Origin: Mycolicibacterium duvalii
Lineage (GTDB): Bacteria; Actinomycetota; Actinomycetes; Mycobacteriales; Mycobacteriaceae
Direction: 5' to 3'
Assembly: GCF_010726645.1 (NCBI RefSeq)
Contig: NZ_AP022563.1
Span: 2,046,001 to 2,110,000 of the forward strand
Length of the DNA: 64,000 nucleotides
Position 1 is the first letter of the stretch, and each line of letters begins with the position of its first letter. Position numbers and translations under genes: made by a program. Positions 26,834-35,765 of the stretch are shown here, in pieces. The notes beneath the pieces were generated by a model that ran no database searches, was not told the origin of the DNA, and saw only the letters and a program-made list of their open reading frames with translations.

Positions 26834-28237
26834 ATGACCCTTCTGGACCAAGACATTTCCAACACCCGCACCGGCCCCGTGCTGTCCGACGGCACTCCGC
26901 TGCGCGACCTGATCGACTACGACAAGCGCGAAGTGTCGATGCGACTGCTCAGCGATCCGGAAATCTTCAAATTGGAGATGAAGCACCTCTTCGGCAAGAC
27001 CTGGAACCTGCTGGGCCACGAGTCCGAGATTCCGCAGCCGGGCGACTACATCATGCGGCAGATCGGGCTGGACCCGGTGATCGTCACCCGCGATCGCAAG
27101 ATGGGCATCAACGTCCTGCTCAACGTGTGTACCCACCGCGGCATGCAGATCTGCCGCTCCGAAGGCGGCAAGGGCGCCACCTTCAAGTGCCCCTATCACG
27201 GCTGGTCGTTCAGCAACAAAGGCCGATTCCTGGGGGCGCCGATCGCCAAGGAGGAGATGCACGGCAACATCCTCCCGAAATCTGAGCTCGGGCTGCGCAA
27301 GGCCCGCGTCGAGACCTACGCCGGGATGATCTTCGCCAACTGGGACGAGAACGCCGAACCACTCGACGAATTCCTCGGCGACATCAAGTTCTACACCGAC
27401 CTGATGTTCGACCGCAGCGAAGGTGGCCTCGAAGTCCTCGGCCCCCCACAGCGTTTCGTAATCCGCGCCAACTGGAAGTGCGCCGGTGAGCAGCACTCCG
27501 GCGACGGCTACCACAATCTGACCCTGCACTACTCACTGCAGGAGCTGGAGATGATGGCCGGCGGCGAGGACAAACCGACGGCGATGGCCGGGGTGAACGT
27601 GAGCGCCAACGGCCACGGCCTGCGCTGCATCGACCAAACCGAACCCTTTGTACTTCTGATGAAGGACAAAGGCCTGGAGAACATGTCGGTGGTCGAGAAG
27701 CTGACCATGCAACCGCCACCGGGCATGACCGCCGAGCACATCCCGTATCTGCAGAAGCGCTTCAGTGAAGCCGCGCTGAAGCTGCTGAGCGACTGCCCGC
27801 CGTGTGTCGGTGGCCTGTTCCCGAACGTCGGGTGCTTCGCCCTGAACATGCCGATGCCCGACGGCATGTCGTCGCTGATTTCGTTCCACGCCTTCGTCCC
27901 GCTGAGCCCGGGCGAGTTCGAGTTCTACAACTGGTTCCTCGTTGAGAAGGGGGCATCCCCCGCACTGCGCGAGCGAATGAGTAACACCTCCAATCTCTCG
28001 TTCGGCGCCAGTGGCTTCGTCGAAACCGACGACGCCGACACCTGGCCACAGATGACCCGGATGGCCGAGGGCTTCATGGGCGCTCAGCAGAAGATTCGCT
28101 ATCACGCGGTCAGCGGCGAGCGCGTCCCCGAGGGCTGGCCCGGCGGTGGCCACGTGTACGAGGGGTTCGGCAAGGACGACAACCAATGGAACTGGTGGAT
28201 GACCTACTTCGACAAGATGCTCGGGAGCGCCTCGTGA
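26834..28237 (+). CDS. Aromatic-ring-hydroxylating dioxygenase, alpha (large) subunit
   Basis: A 467-residue Rieske non-heme iron oxygenase. The Rieske ligands are C99, H101, C119 and H122 (CTHRGMQIC, CPYHGWSF). The mononuclear-iron site has bridging D224, H227 and H232 (SGDGYHNLTLH) with the third ligand in the VETDDADTW region. All residues needed for catalysis are present, unlike in the split trio at 652-3988. It works with the beta subunit encoded next, and with a ferredoxin and reductase, to dihydroxylate an aromatic ring. The ATG at 26834 follows GGAGGA; an upstream in-frame ATG at 26750 is less likely. Confidence 0.95.
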   Translation: MTLLDQDISNTRTGPVLSDGTPLRDLIDYDKREVSMRLLSDPEIFKLEMKHLFGKTWNLLGHESEIPQPGDYIMRQIGLDPVIVTRDRKMGINVLLNVCTHRGMQICRSEGGKGATFKCPYHGWSFSNKGRFLGAPIAKEEMHGNILPKSELGLRKARVETYAGMIFANWDENAEPLDEFLGDIKFYTDLMFDRSEGGLEVLGPPQRFVIRANWKCAGEQHSGDGYHNLTLHYSLQELEMMAGGEDKPTAMAGVNVSANGHGLRCIDQTEPFVLLMKDKGLENMSVVEKLTMQPPPGMTAEHIPYLQKRFSEAALKLLSDCPPCVGGLFPNVGCFALNMPMPDGMSSLISFHAFVPLSPGEFEFYNWFLVEKGASPALRERMSNTSNLSFGASGFVETDDADTWPQMTRMAEGFMGAQQKIRYHAVSGERVPEGWPGGGHVYEGFGKDDNQWNWWMTYFDKMLGSAS

Positions 28238-28800
28238 CAACCACCGAACAAACGACAGAAGCCGTCGCAGAGGCACCGCCCAAACAGCGCGTGCACTACG
28301 GCGAGCCCGAACACTTCGAGATCGTAGAGTTCCTCGAAGACGAAGCCACCCTGCTCGATTCAGGAAAACTGCTGGAGTGGGTGGGCTTGATGGCCGTGGA
28401 CCTGCGCTACCAGATGCCGGTGCGATCCACCCGGGACCTGATCGACGGGTCGGAGTTCTCCACCGGCATGTTCATGTTCGACGAGACGATCATGACTCTC
28501 GGCATCAAGGCCACCCGGCTGGCCGCGACGACGAGCGCATGGTCGGAGAAGCCGCCTTCGCGTACCCGTCGCCACGTCACCAACATACGGGTGTTCCGCA
28601 CCGGCGTGGAGGGTGAGTACGAGGTGACCAGCTCATTGTTGTTGCTACGCAACAGGTATCAGGAACACAACTACGAGATCATCTCGGCACGCCGCGTCGA
28701 CATCCTGCGGCGACAGGACGGTGCACTGAAAATCGCCAAGCGCGTCATCTACTCCGACCAGGCCTCACTGGGCACGCAGAACCTTGCGGTCTTCCTGTGA
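28234..28800 (+). CDS. Aromatic-ring-hydroxylating dioxygenase, beta (small) subunit
   Basis: A 188-residue cone-shaped small subunit (NTF2-like fold) with FEIVEFLEDEATLLDSGKLLEW near the start and RRVDILRRQDGALKIAKRVIYSDQ near the end. Its GTG overlaps the alpha-subunit stop. It stabilises the alpha3beta3 hexamer; no catalytic residues are expected. Confidence 0.93.
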   Translation: MTTTEQTTEAVAEAPPKQRVHYGEPEHFEIVEFLEDEATLLDSGKLLEWVGLMAVDLRYQMPVRSTRDLIDGSEFSTGMFMFDETIMTLGIKATRLAATTSAWSEKPPSRTRRHVTNIRVFRTGVEGEYEVTSSLLLLRNRYQEHNYEIISARRVDILRRQDGALKIAKRVIYSDQASLGTQNLAVFL

Positions 28801-28837
28801 CGGCACCCATCTTCGACCAGAAACAGGAGGCCAACTC

Positions 28838-29758
28838 GTGAAAATCAACACCCTGGGCTACCTCGGGTTCGAATCACCGAACCACAAGGAATGGGAGTCG
28901 TTCGGACCCGAGATATTCGGGCTCGGGCTGAACGATCCGGGAGCCGACGGCACCGTCTACCTGCGGATGGATGATCGTCACCACCGCATCGCCCTGCACC
29001 CCGGCAGCGAGGACAAGCTCGCCTACATCGGCTGGGAACTACACGACAAGAACGCATTTCGTGGTGCCATCGCCGAGCTGGAGGCCAAGAACTACCCATA
29101 TGAACTCGGTAGCCCCGAGGAGTGCGCCGAGCGCGCCGTGACCGGATTCGTGCGCGTCCGCGACCCACACGACTACGTCCACGAGCTCTTCTACGCGGCG
29201 GAGTTCACCGCGGGATCGTTCCTGCCGGGCAAACCGCACCACGGCTTCGTCGCCGGTGCCGACGGTGTCGGCCATGTCGTGATGGTGGTACCCGAGTGGG
29301 GCGACGACATGGAGAGCTTCGTCACCGACATCCTCGGCATGGAACTGTTCGCGGGTTACCTCACCCCGACACCCGACGGGGGCGTCTTCGGACCGCAGTT
29401 CTTCCGCTGCAACCCGCGCAGCCACGTGCTCGGCTACGTCACCATCCCCGGCCTGAAAGGCGTGCAGCACATCGCGATCGAGGGCAACAGCCTCGACGAC
29501 GTCGGCAAAGCCTACGACCTGGTGCAGGAACGCGAAATGGAGATCACCATGACGCTGGGTCGGCACATGATGGACACCCTGGTGTCTTTCTACATGCGCT
29601 CCCCCACCGGTTTCGATATCGAATTCGGCGCCGGCGGCGTGGTTCTGGACACCGAGCACTTCGTCCAGACCAAGCCGTCCAGCGCCGAGGTCTGGGGACA
29701 CAAGTTCGTCGCCCAAGGATGGGCACCGACGGTCAAGCCCGTCGCCCCGCCCGCCTAG
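28838..29758 (+). CDS. Extradiol ring-cleavage dioxygenase (two-domain VOC, BphC-type)
   Basis: A 306-residue type I extradiol dioxygenase. The C-terminal domain has the full iron site H146 (GVGHVVM), H211 (GVQHIAIE) and E262 (FDIEFGAGG). GTG start after AACAGGAGG. It would cleave the catechol-type product of the dioxygenase and a dehydrogenase in meta fashion. The two-domain form is typical of enzymes acting on bicyclic or larger catechols. It is part of the uninterrupted operon 26834-34088. Confidence 0.93.
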   Translation: MKINTLGYLGFESPNHKEWESFGPEIFGLGLNDPGADGTVYLRMDDRHHRIALHPGSEDKLAYIGWELHDKNAFRGAIAELEAKNYPYELGSPEECAERAVTGFVRVRDPHDYVHELFYAAEFTAGSFLPGKPHHGFVAGADGVGHVVMVVPEWGDDMESFVTDILGMELFAGYLTPTPDGGVFGPQFFRCNPRSHVLGYVTIPGLKGVQHIAIEGNSLDDVGKAYDLVQEREMEITMTLGRHMMDTLVSFYMRSPTGFDIEFGAGGVVLDTEHFVQTKPSSAEVWGHKFVAQGWAPTVKPVAPPA

Positions 29759-29783
29759 ATTCTTCTGAAAGGTTGTACCACCA

Positions 29784-30803
29784 GTGATCATCGATCTACA
29801 CGCCCACCATATCGAGCCCAAGATGCTCGGGTTCGATCCCTTCTGGGGTCCGCGCTTCGCGCCCGACGCCGAGGGAATGCAACGCATGACCATCGGAAAG
29901 TGGCAGCTCACGCTCGGCACCAAGGAGGCCGCGGCGGCGCACGCCGCGGGCGAGGATTCCTCCCCGTTGGAGTGGATGAAGGCACCGAACCGGCTCAAGC
30001 AGATGGACGAACGCGGCATCGACAAGGCCGTGATGTCTGTGCCCGCGCACGCCTTCATGTACCACACCGGCGACTTCGGCACCAAGTGGTGCCGAATGGT
30101 CAACGACGAGTTTGCCAAGTACTGCGCGCAGGCGCCGGATCGACTGTTCTGGTGGGCCCCGCTGCCGCTGCAGAACCCGGACGAGGCGCTCAAGGAGCTG
30201 GACCGCGCGGTCAAGCTCGGCGCCCGCGGTGTGAACACCGGCGGGGTGAACCTGGGCGGGCACGAATTCCACGACGAGGCACTGCTTCCCGTCTGGAAGC
30301 GCTGCGCCGAGCTGAACGTGCCGATCTACGTGCACGGCTACAACCAGTCGGTCGGCTGGGAGGATCCGTCCAAGGACAAGTTCGAGACCACCTCGATTGT
30401 CGGCTTCTGCTACGACGAGACGGTCGCGTTCTGGAATCTGATCTGTGGTGGCGTGCTGGACAAGGTGCCGGATCTGACGGTCTGCATCACCCACGGCGGC
30501 GGGTTCGTGCCGTACCAGATCGGCCGGTTCGATGCGACCGCGGGAAACCTGTCGGACGGTCTGAACAAGAAGCCGTTCCTGAGCTACCTGGAGAACTTCT
30601 ACTTCGACCCGTTGATCCACGACCCGATCATGCGGCAGGCCGTGATCGACTCGATCGGTGCGGACCGGTTGCTGTACGGCACCAACTTCAACGGCAGCGA
30701 CCAGATCCGCGGTTATCTCTTGGAAGGCATGAAGGTCTCCGACGCCGACACCAACAAGATCTGCTACGAGAACGCGTCGAAGCTGCTGGACATCAAGGTC
30801 TAG
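29784..30803 (+). CDS. Amidohydrolase-family hydrolase/decarboxylase
   Basis: A 339-residue TIM-barrel protein of the ACMSD/LigY-like group. It has the N-terminal metal motif IDLHAHHIE, YVHGYNQ, CITHGGGFVPYQIGRFDAT and the C-terminal LLYGTNFNGSDQ. It follows the extradiol dioxygenase directly, in the place where pathways usually encode a meta-cleavage product hydrolase. An amidohydrolase-fold C-C hydrolase (as known for LigY) is therefore the likely role. GTG start with GAAAGG upstream. Confidence 0.87.
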   Translation: MIIDLHAHHIEPKMLGFDPFWGPRFAPDAEGMQRMTIGKWQLTLGTKEAAAAHAAGEDSSPLEWMKAPNRLKQMDERGIDKAVMSVPAHAFMYHTGDFGTKWCRMVNDEFAKYCAQAPDRLFWWAPLPLQNPDEALKELDRAVKLGARGVNTGGVNLGGHEFHDEALLPVWKRCAELNVPIYVHGYNQSVGWEDPSKDKFETTSIVGFCYDETVAFWNLICGGVLDKVPDLTVCITHGGGFVPYQIGRFDATAGNLSDGLNKKPFLSYLENFYFDPLIHDPIMRQAVIDSIGADRLLYGTNFNGSDQIRGYLLEGMKVSDADTNKICYENASKLLDIKV

Positions 30804-30812
30804 GGCGGCCCG

Positions 30813-31769
30813 ATGTCTGATTTCCTCCTGTCGGCGGACCTGATGGTCCCCGATCCCGATGGTCACACCAAGCTCCTGGTGGAGCGGTTGGGCATCCTGG
30901 AACACCCGAACTGGCGGCAGGGTTTCGACAGCCACGGCTACATCGCGCATTTCCTGCGAGTGCACAAGTCGCTGGCCGTGGCGCCCACCCGTCTCGAGCC
31001 ACAGCACCATTGGGACGTCGAGAAGCCGGTGGACCCGATCTTCTCGGAGTACCTGGACAGTTTGCACGAGTTCCAGGGGCGGTTCCGGCCGATCAAGACG
31101 CACTCCTGTGTGATCGCCACCGACAGCATCGAGGAGCTCATCGAGAAGCTGCACCGGCGACGGCTGCCGTTCCGGATCGCGCCCATCGACGACCGATTGG
31201 CGTGGGAGCGGCTCTGGGTCGGCACCACCCCCGAGCAACCTCGGTACCGCCCGGTGGTGGACGGCGGGTTGTGTCTGGAGTGGCACCCGATCGCGCCGCT
31301 GCAGATGCCACCGGAGACGTTCGGGGACAGCACACCACAGCCGCGGGATCCTCAGCCGGGACAGATGATCCGAATCGTCAACCGCAGCTTCCTGGTTCGC
31401 GATCTGGACGATGTGCTTCGCCGGCTCGACACCAACCTGGACATCGTCGCATCGGGTCCCGTCGAGTTGTTCGAGCAGGAAGGCTACCGCCGTGCCCGGA
31501 TCACCTTCACCGTCGGGCACAGCGCGACGTTGGATCTGATCGAGCCGACCCGCTGGGACTGCGAGACCGGACGCTACCTTGCCACCTGGGGTCCGGGCCC
31601 GTACTACATCCGGATCGCGGTCAACGGCCTGGATGCCAAGGCCGCCGACCTCGACGCCCGCCAGACCCGGTACCGGCGGATCGACGACAGCGCAGCGGTG
31701 GGTGGATCGTATCTGCAGGTCGATCCGAACGAACTCGACGGAACCCATATTGAGTTCGTCGAAGCCTGA
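30813..31769 (+). CDS. Two-domain VOC-fold protein with incomplete metal site
   Basis: A 318-residue protein with a VOC/glyoxalase layout. The second domain starts at about residue 185 (QMIRIVNRSFLVRDLDD) and ends in GTHIEFVEA. The glutamate of the 2-His-1-Glu site may be present (HIEF), but the two histidine positions appear to be Asn/Arg (IVNRSF) and Ile (YYIRIAVNG). It may bind a pathway intermediate or assist a partner enzyme rather than cleave rings. It is within the ring-cleavage operon, ten bases after the amidohydrolase. Confidence 0.7.
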   Translation: MSDFLLSADLMVPDPDGHTKLLVERLGILEHPNWRQGFDSHGYIAHFLRVHKSLAVAPTRLEPQHHWDVEKPVDPIFSEYLDSLHEFQGRFRPIKTHSCVIATDSIEELIEKLHRRRLPFRIAPIDDRLAWERLWVGTTPEQPRYRPVVDGGLCLEWHPIAPLQMPPETFGDSTPQPRDPQPGQMIRIVNRSFLVRDLDDVLRRLDTNLDIVASGPVELFEQEGYRRARITFTVGHSATLDLIEPTRWDCETGRYLATWGPGPYYIRIAVNGLDAKAADLDARQTRYRRIDDSAAVGGSYLQVDPNELDGTHIEFVEA

Positions 31770-31773
31770 TGCT

Positions 31774-32295
31774 GTGAGATCTCCGTTGATCGCGCCGATC
31801 GACAGCGACGATCTGGCCCCGGACACCGCGGCAGCGATCAGTCGAGCACGACGCAGCGGCGCGCTGTCTTCGACTGTGCTGCCGCGGATCTGGGCTCACC
31901 GCCCAGAACTTGCCGACGCCCAGATCACGTTGCAGAGTCGCTTCTACGACAGTGCGATCCTGCCCGGCCGGTTGCTGGAGTTGGTGCGGCTGCGGATCGC
32001 GTCGATCAATCAGTGCCAGGTGTGTCAGACCGCGCGCAAGTCCGTGGACGTCTCCGAGGAGGACATCGCCTGCCTGTCCGATGACGATGGCCGGTTCAGT
32101 GCTTCCGAACAGGCGGCTTTGAAGTTTGCCACCGCGTTGGCCGCCGACCACCTGTCCATCGGCGGTGACGAAATCGAGTCCCTGCTGGAGCATTTCAGTA
32201 GCGAGCAGGCGGTGGAACTCGGTATGTTCGCCGCCCTCATGGTGGGTAGCGGCCGGCTCGCCTACGCGTTCCGCGCATTGGAGGCGCAGCAGTGA
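31774..32295 (+). CDS. Carboxymuconolactone decarboxylase/AhpD-like protein
   Basis: A 173-residue all-helical protein resembling CMD-family members: PGRLLELVRLRIASINQCQVCQTARKS. The CxxC is present, but the usual histidine three residues after the second cysteine is replaced by arginine (CQVCQTAR). GTG at 31774 chosen; no strong ribosome-binding site. Family members are decarboxylases or thiol-based peroxidase partners. It overlaps the next amidohydrolase gene by four bases. Confidence 0.75.
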   Translation: MRSPLIAPIDSDDLAPDTAAAISRARRSGALSSTVLPRIWAHRPELADAQITLQSRFYDSAILPGRLLELVRLRIASINQCQVCQTARKSVDVSEEDIACLSDDDGRFSASEQAALKFATALAADHLSIGGDEIESLLEHFSSEQAVELGMFAALMVGSGRLAYAFRALEAQQ

Positions 32296-33272
32296 ACACC
32301 CAGAGGCCTGTCGACGTTCACGCCCACGCGGTGATCCCGCGCTATCACCGACTGCTGGCCGAGGCCGGCGTCGCGATTCCCGGATACGGAACGGGTGGAC
32401 CGGGACTCGTCGGCGAGCAGGACGCGGTCACCGACACCGACGATGCGATCGCCCGACGGATCTCGATGATGGACCACGCGGGGGTCGGCCGTCAGCTGCT
32501 CTCGGCCATCTTCGCGCCCTATCTGACCGACGAATCCGCAGCGGTGGGGGCGGCACGGTGTGTGAACGATGCCCACGCCGAGATGGCTGCCAAGCAGCCG
32601 GATCGATTGGCGGCCTACGCCGCCCTCCCACTTCCGCACGTCGACGCATCACTGCTCGAACTGCGGCGCTGCCTCGACGACCTCGGGATGGTCGGCATCG
32701 CGCTGCAGTGTTTCTGCTTCGATGAGTCGCTGGCTGCCGAGCGATTCGAGCCGATTTATGCCGAGTTGAACCGGCGCAAGGCCGTGGTGTTCTTCCATCC
32801 CTGCGTCAACGGCCTGTGCTCGCCGCTGATCTCGCAGTGGGGTCTGGCACCGACCGCCGGCGCGGTCTTCGAGGACACCACAATCGCATTGCACCTCATC
32901 GTGCGCCAGATCCCGCACCGGTTTCCCGATATTCGGTTCATCGTGCCACATCTCGGCGGCGCGCTACCGATGCTGTTGAGCCGGTTGGACAACCAGCTGC
33001 CACTCAGCACACCAGGTCTGCCCGAGCGGCCGAGCGTGACCGCGCGCCGGTTCTTCTACGACACGGTCGGTCACGGATCGGCGGCTGCGTTGCGATGTGC
33101 GGTCGACGCGTTCGGGGCCGACCGCATCGTTCCCGGCAGCGACTACCCGGTACTTCTCGGTTTCGAAAGCTACGCCGACACCTTTGGCTACCTGCAGCAC
33201 GCCGGACTGCCGGAAACGGCTCTGCACCAGATCCTGACGGCCAACGTGGGCCAGCTCTTCGAAAGGAAGTAG
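32292..33272 (+). CDS. Second amidohydrolase-family protein of the ring-cleavage operon
   Basis: A 326-residue ACMSD-type amidohydrolase with N-terminal VDVHAHAVIPRYH, FFHPCVNG, FIVPHLGGALPMLLSRLD and GSDYPVLLGF. All four metal-site regions are recognisable. It could decarboxylate or hydrolyse the product of the enzyme at 29784. GTG start overlapping the CMD-like gene; the next gene follows immediately. Confidence 0.87.
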   Translation: MNTQRPVDVHAHAVIPRYHRLLAEAGVAIPGYGTGGPGLVGEQDAVTDTDDAIARRISMMDHAGVGRQLLSAIFAPYLTDESAAVGAARCVNDAHAEMAAKQPDRLAAYAALPLPHVDASLLELRRCLDDLGMVGIALQCFCFDESLAAERFEPIYAELNRRKAVVFFHPCVNGLCSPLISQWGLAPTAGAVFEDTTIALHLIVRQIPHRFPDIRFIVPHLGGALPMLLSRLDNQLPLSTPGLPERPSVTARRFFYDTVGHGSAAALRCAVDAFGADRIVPGSDYPVLLGFESYADTFGYLQHAGLPETALHQILTANVGQLFERK

Positions 33273-34088
33273 ATGCGTATCGGAAGGTTCGCTGATTCCA
33301 CCGGTGCCGGCTTCTGGGCGCTCATCGACCCGGCAGGCGAGAAGGTGCGTCGCATCGACGGCGATATCACCGAGTGGGCCGCAGCAGCTGCCGCCGAGGA
33401 CACCGCCGGGCTGCGCCTGCAGGACCCCGAGGACGCCGGAGCGCTGACGCAGCTACCCCCCGTCGATCCCGGCGCCCGGGTGTTCGGTGTGGGCGCCAAC
33501 TATCTTGCCCACCTGCAGAAGCTCGGGGTCACCGAGCCACCCGAGCACCCTACGGCGTTCGTCAAACCGAACTCGGCTCTGACACCACCTGGCGGTACGA
33601 TCCGCTATCCGCCGACCACCGGGCAACTCGACTACGAGGTCGAGCTGGTCATCGTCCTCGGCGGTTCGGCGACTGACCCGCTGCTCGGCTTCACCATCGG
33701 CAATGACGTGAGTGCACGGGATGCCAAGGGCCTGGGCGGGCTGGATCTGTTCAGCATGAAGTGCCTGGACAGCACCTGCCCGGTAGGGCCGTGGATCGTG
33801 ACACCTGCCGAACTCGGTGGCGGCCGCCAGCCGCATCTCGATATCGGGCTGCGGGTCAATGGCGAGGTACGGCAGGCCGACAACACCCGCGCGATGGTGT
33901 TCTCGGTCGAGGACATTCTGGCCTATGTTGACGAGCGAATCCAATTACGTTGCGGTGACCTTATTTTCACCGGCACGACGTCGGGTGTCGGACTGGAGGA
34001 CGGCCGGTTCCTACAACCGGGCGACGTCGTGGAGGCCGAGATCGAAGGTATCGGCACGTTGCGCAACACGGTTGGCAACCGCCCGTGA
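33273..34088 (+). CDS. FAH-family hydrolase/isomerase
   Basis: A 271-residue FAH protein: GVGANYLAHLQKLG, LDYEVELVIVLGG, GNDVSARDAKGLGGLDLFS, CPVGPWIVTPAELG and FTGTTSGVGLEDGRF. It begins directly at the stop of the amidohydrolase and is the last gene of the ring-cleavage operon. It is likely a hydratase, decarboxylase or hydrolase for the 2-oxo-dienoate fragment released after C-C cleavage. Confidence 0.88.
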   Translation: MRIGRFADSTGAGFWALIDPAGEKVRRIDGDITEWAAAAAAEDTAGLRLQDPEDAGALTQLPPVDPGARVFGVGANYLAHLQKLGVTEPPEHPTAFVKPNSALTPPGGTIRYPPTTGQLDYEVELVIVLGGSATDPLLGFTIGNDVSARDAKGLGGLDLFSMKCLDSTCPVGPWIVTPAELGGGRQPHLDIGLRVNGEVRQADNTRAMVFSVEDILAYVDERIQLRCGDLIFTGTTSGVGLEDGRFLQPGDVVEAEIEGIGTLRNTVGNRP

Positions 34089-34169
34089 CGGGTGGGTTTG
34101 CTCACAATCACCCCTCGTGGATCCCAACAACTACGGCACCGTGGGCCATAATTGACAACTAGAACACCA

Positions 34170-34196
34170 CGTGAACACAGTGTTCATGTTGTCTGT
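34170..34196 (+). promoter_or_regulatory. Operator-like motif, site 7 (3-bp spacer variant)
   Basis: TGAACA-CAG-TGTTCA (34172-34186) is a perfect inverted repeat, followed by TGTTGTCTGT. The right two half-sites fit the 27-bp motif, but the first spacer is three instead of five bases. It ends 15 bp before the TetR gene start at 34211, as expected for autoregulation. Confidence 0.5.
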
Positions 34197-34210
34197 GAGG
34201 TGGTTTACGA

Positions 34211-34837
34211 ATGGCGGTCGACGACCAGCGGGCGGAAAGGGCCGTACAAAAGATCCTTGCCGGCACGATGAAGGCTCTGAGCAGGCAAGGCGCGAGCAAG
34301 TTGTCGGTGAGCGACATCTGTGAGGCATCGCAGATCGCCCGGGGTACGTTCTACCGGTACTTCAACAGCAAGGAAGAGGCGTTGGCCGCGCTCGGCCAGC
34401 ACTTCGAGGACGGCGTTGCCGCGGCGTTCAGGGCAGCCATCGAAGCGAATCCCGCTCCCGAGGCACGCGTCCAGGTGGTGCTCGACACCATCATCGCCTA
34501 CCGCGCCGCGGGCGGGGACTGGAACCAGATGCTCGATGTTGCGCCGGAGTTCACCCTCGAATTCATCCGCGACACATTCCCCAAACTGGTCGATGTGGTC
34601 ACCGATGCGCTCGGACCCGCGGCCGAGGAATCACCACTGGTGATCAGCGGTGCACTGACCAAGCGTCAGTTGGGTGACCTGTTCATGCGCAGCCTCACCT
34701 CGATGTTATTCCTGCCCGGGAGCCGGTCAGAAGACGTGCCTGCACTGGTGGCGTCGCTGTTCAAGATCGACACCTCCGGCACCGCCGCCAAGCCGCAGCG
34801 TCGGCGTAGTGCCAAAACTCGAGCCAAAGCCAGTTGA
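34211..34837 (+). CDS. TetR-family regulator, likely controller of the left/middle regulon
   Basis: A 208-residue TetR protein. The HTH SVSDICEASQIARGTFYRYFNSKEEAL lies at about residues 35-60, and the C-terminus is a basic tail (PQRRRSAKTRAKAS). It parallels the TetR at 9140 (LSMSDVGNQAGISRGTLYRYFKSKEE) and has a motif variant in its own promoter. The effector may be an early pathway metabolite or CoA ester. Confidence 0.88.
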   Translation: MAVDDQRAERAVQKILAGTMKALSRQGASKLSVSDICEASQIARGTFYRYFNSKEEALAALGQHFEDGVAAAFRAAIEANPAPEARVQVVLDTIIAYRAAGGDWNQMLDVAPEFTLEFIRDTFPKLVDVVTDALGPAAEESPLVISGALTKRQLGDLFMRSLTSMLFLPGSRSEDVPALVASLFKIDTSGTAAKPQRRRSAKTRAKAS

Positions 34838-34879
34838 CTGCGCTCCGTCACGACGCGTAGGCGGCGAGGGCAGCTGCGA

Positions 34880-34992
34880 CGTCGAGGTCGCCTACGGCGG
34901 CACGCACCGAAGGTTTCGAATGCGACGGCGTGCCCTACGACGACCTGTTGGCCGCCCAGGTCAAGATCGTGCGGGCAGCGATCGAGCGCTGA
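34880..34992 (+). pseudogene. Possible gene remnant between TetR and SDR genes
   Basis: A coding-like tail reads RTEGFECDGVPYDDLLAAQ and then VKIVRAAIER before a TGA at 34990-34992. There is no start codon or N-terminal part. It looks like the last ~35 codons of a lost gene; I do not recognise the family. Nothing else is visible in the 162-bp gap. Confidence 0.3.
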
Positions 34993-34999
34993 CAGCGGT

Positions 35000-35755
35000 T
35001 CAGCGCGGTGCCATTCGGAGCGCACCGTCCAGCCGGATCGTCTCGCCGTTGAGCATCTGGTTCTCCACGATGTGCGCGGCCAATCCGGCGTACTCGTCGG
35101 GGTTTCCCAGCCGGGCCGGATGCGGCACCGTGGCGGCCAGCGTATCGCGCGCCGAGGCGGGCAGGATCGGCGTGTCGAAAAGGCCCGGCGCGATGGACAC
35201 CACGCGGATCTTCTTTGTCGCCAGGTCCCGGGCACCGACCAGCGTCATGCTCACGATGCCGCCCTTGGCGCTGGCATAGGGAATCTGGCCGATCTGGCCC
35301 TCCCAGGCCGCCACCGACGCGGTCAGAACGCACACGCCCCGTTCACCGTCGACCTCGTCGTTGGCGGCCATCCGGGCCGCCGACAACCGCAACATGTTGA
35401 AGGTGCCGATCAGGTTGATCCGCACGATGCGTTCGTAGGTCTCCAACGATCCCGGATTGCCGTCACGATCCACGAGCCGCACCGGGCCGCCCTTGCCTGC
35501 GCAGTGCACAAGGATCCGCAGGTCCCCCAACCGCTGGGCGGCGTCCAGCGCGGCGTTGACCTGATCGGTTTCGGTCACATCGGCCGCGGCGAATTCCACA
35601 CCCTCACCCAGGGAGTCGGCGACCGACTCACCGGCAGAGGTGGGCAGGTCGAGGATCACCACCCGCGCACCGGCGTCGGCCAGCCGACGCACGGTGGCCA
35701 GCCCCAGGCCCGAAGCGCCTCCTGTGACGACTGCGACCGAATCGGAGATCTTCAT
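35000..35755 (-). CDS. SDR, 3-hydroxyacyl-CoA dehydrogenase type (HSD17B10-like)
   Basis: A 251-residue SDR resembling type-2 3-hydroxyacyl-CoA dehydrogenases. Motifs are [24 protein letters not shown] (Asp for NAD), [10 protein letters not shown], a long insertion containing [15 protein letters not shown], active-site YASAKGG and [16 protein letters not shown]. Start at ATG 35755. It follows the thiolase gene by ten bases, so it probably catalyses the dehydrogenation step before thiolysis. Confidence 0.87.
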   Translation of the reverse strand: MKISDSVAVVTGGASGLGLATVRRLADAGARVVILDLPTSAGESVADSLGEGVEFAAADVTETDQVNAALDAAQRLGDLRILVHCAGKGGPVRLVDRDGNPGSLETYERIVRINLIGTFNMLRLSAARMAANDEVDGERGVCVLTASVAAWEGQIGQIPYASAKGGIVSMTLVGARDLATKKIRVVSIAPGLFDTPILPASARDTLAATVPHPARLGNPDEYAGLAAHIVENQMLNGETIRLDGALRMAPR

Positions 35756-35765
35756 ATATGACCTT

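Noticed and set aside
29796..31826. 676-residue open frame on the minus strand
   Set aside because: Antisense to the amidohydrolase and VOC genes of the ring-cleavage operon. Its composition is typical of a reverse-frame shadow.
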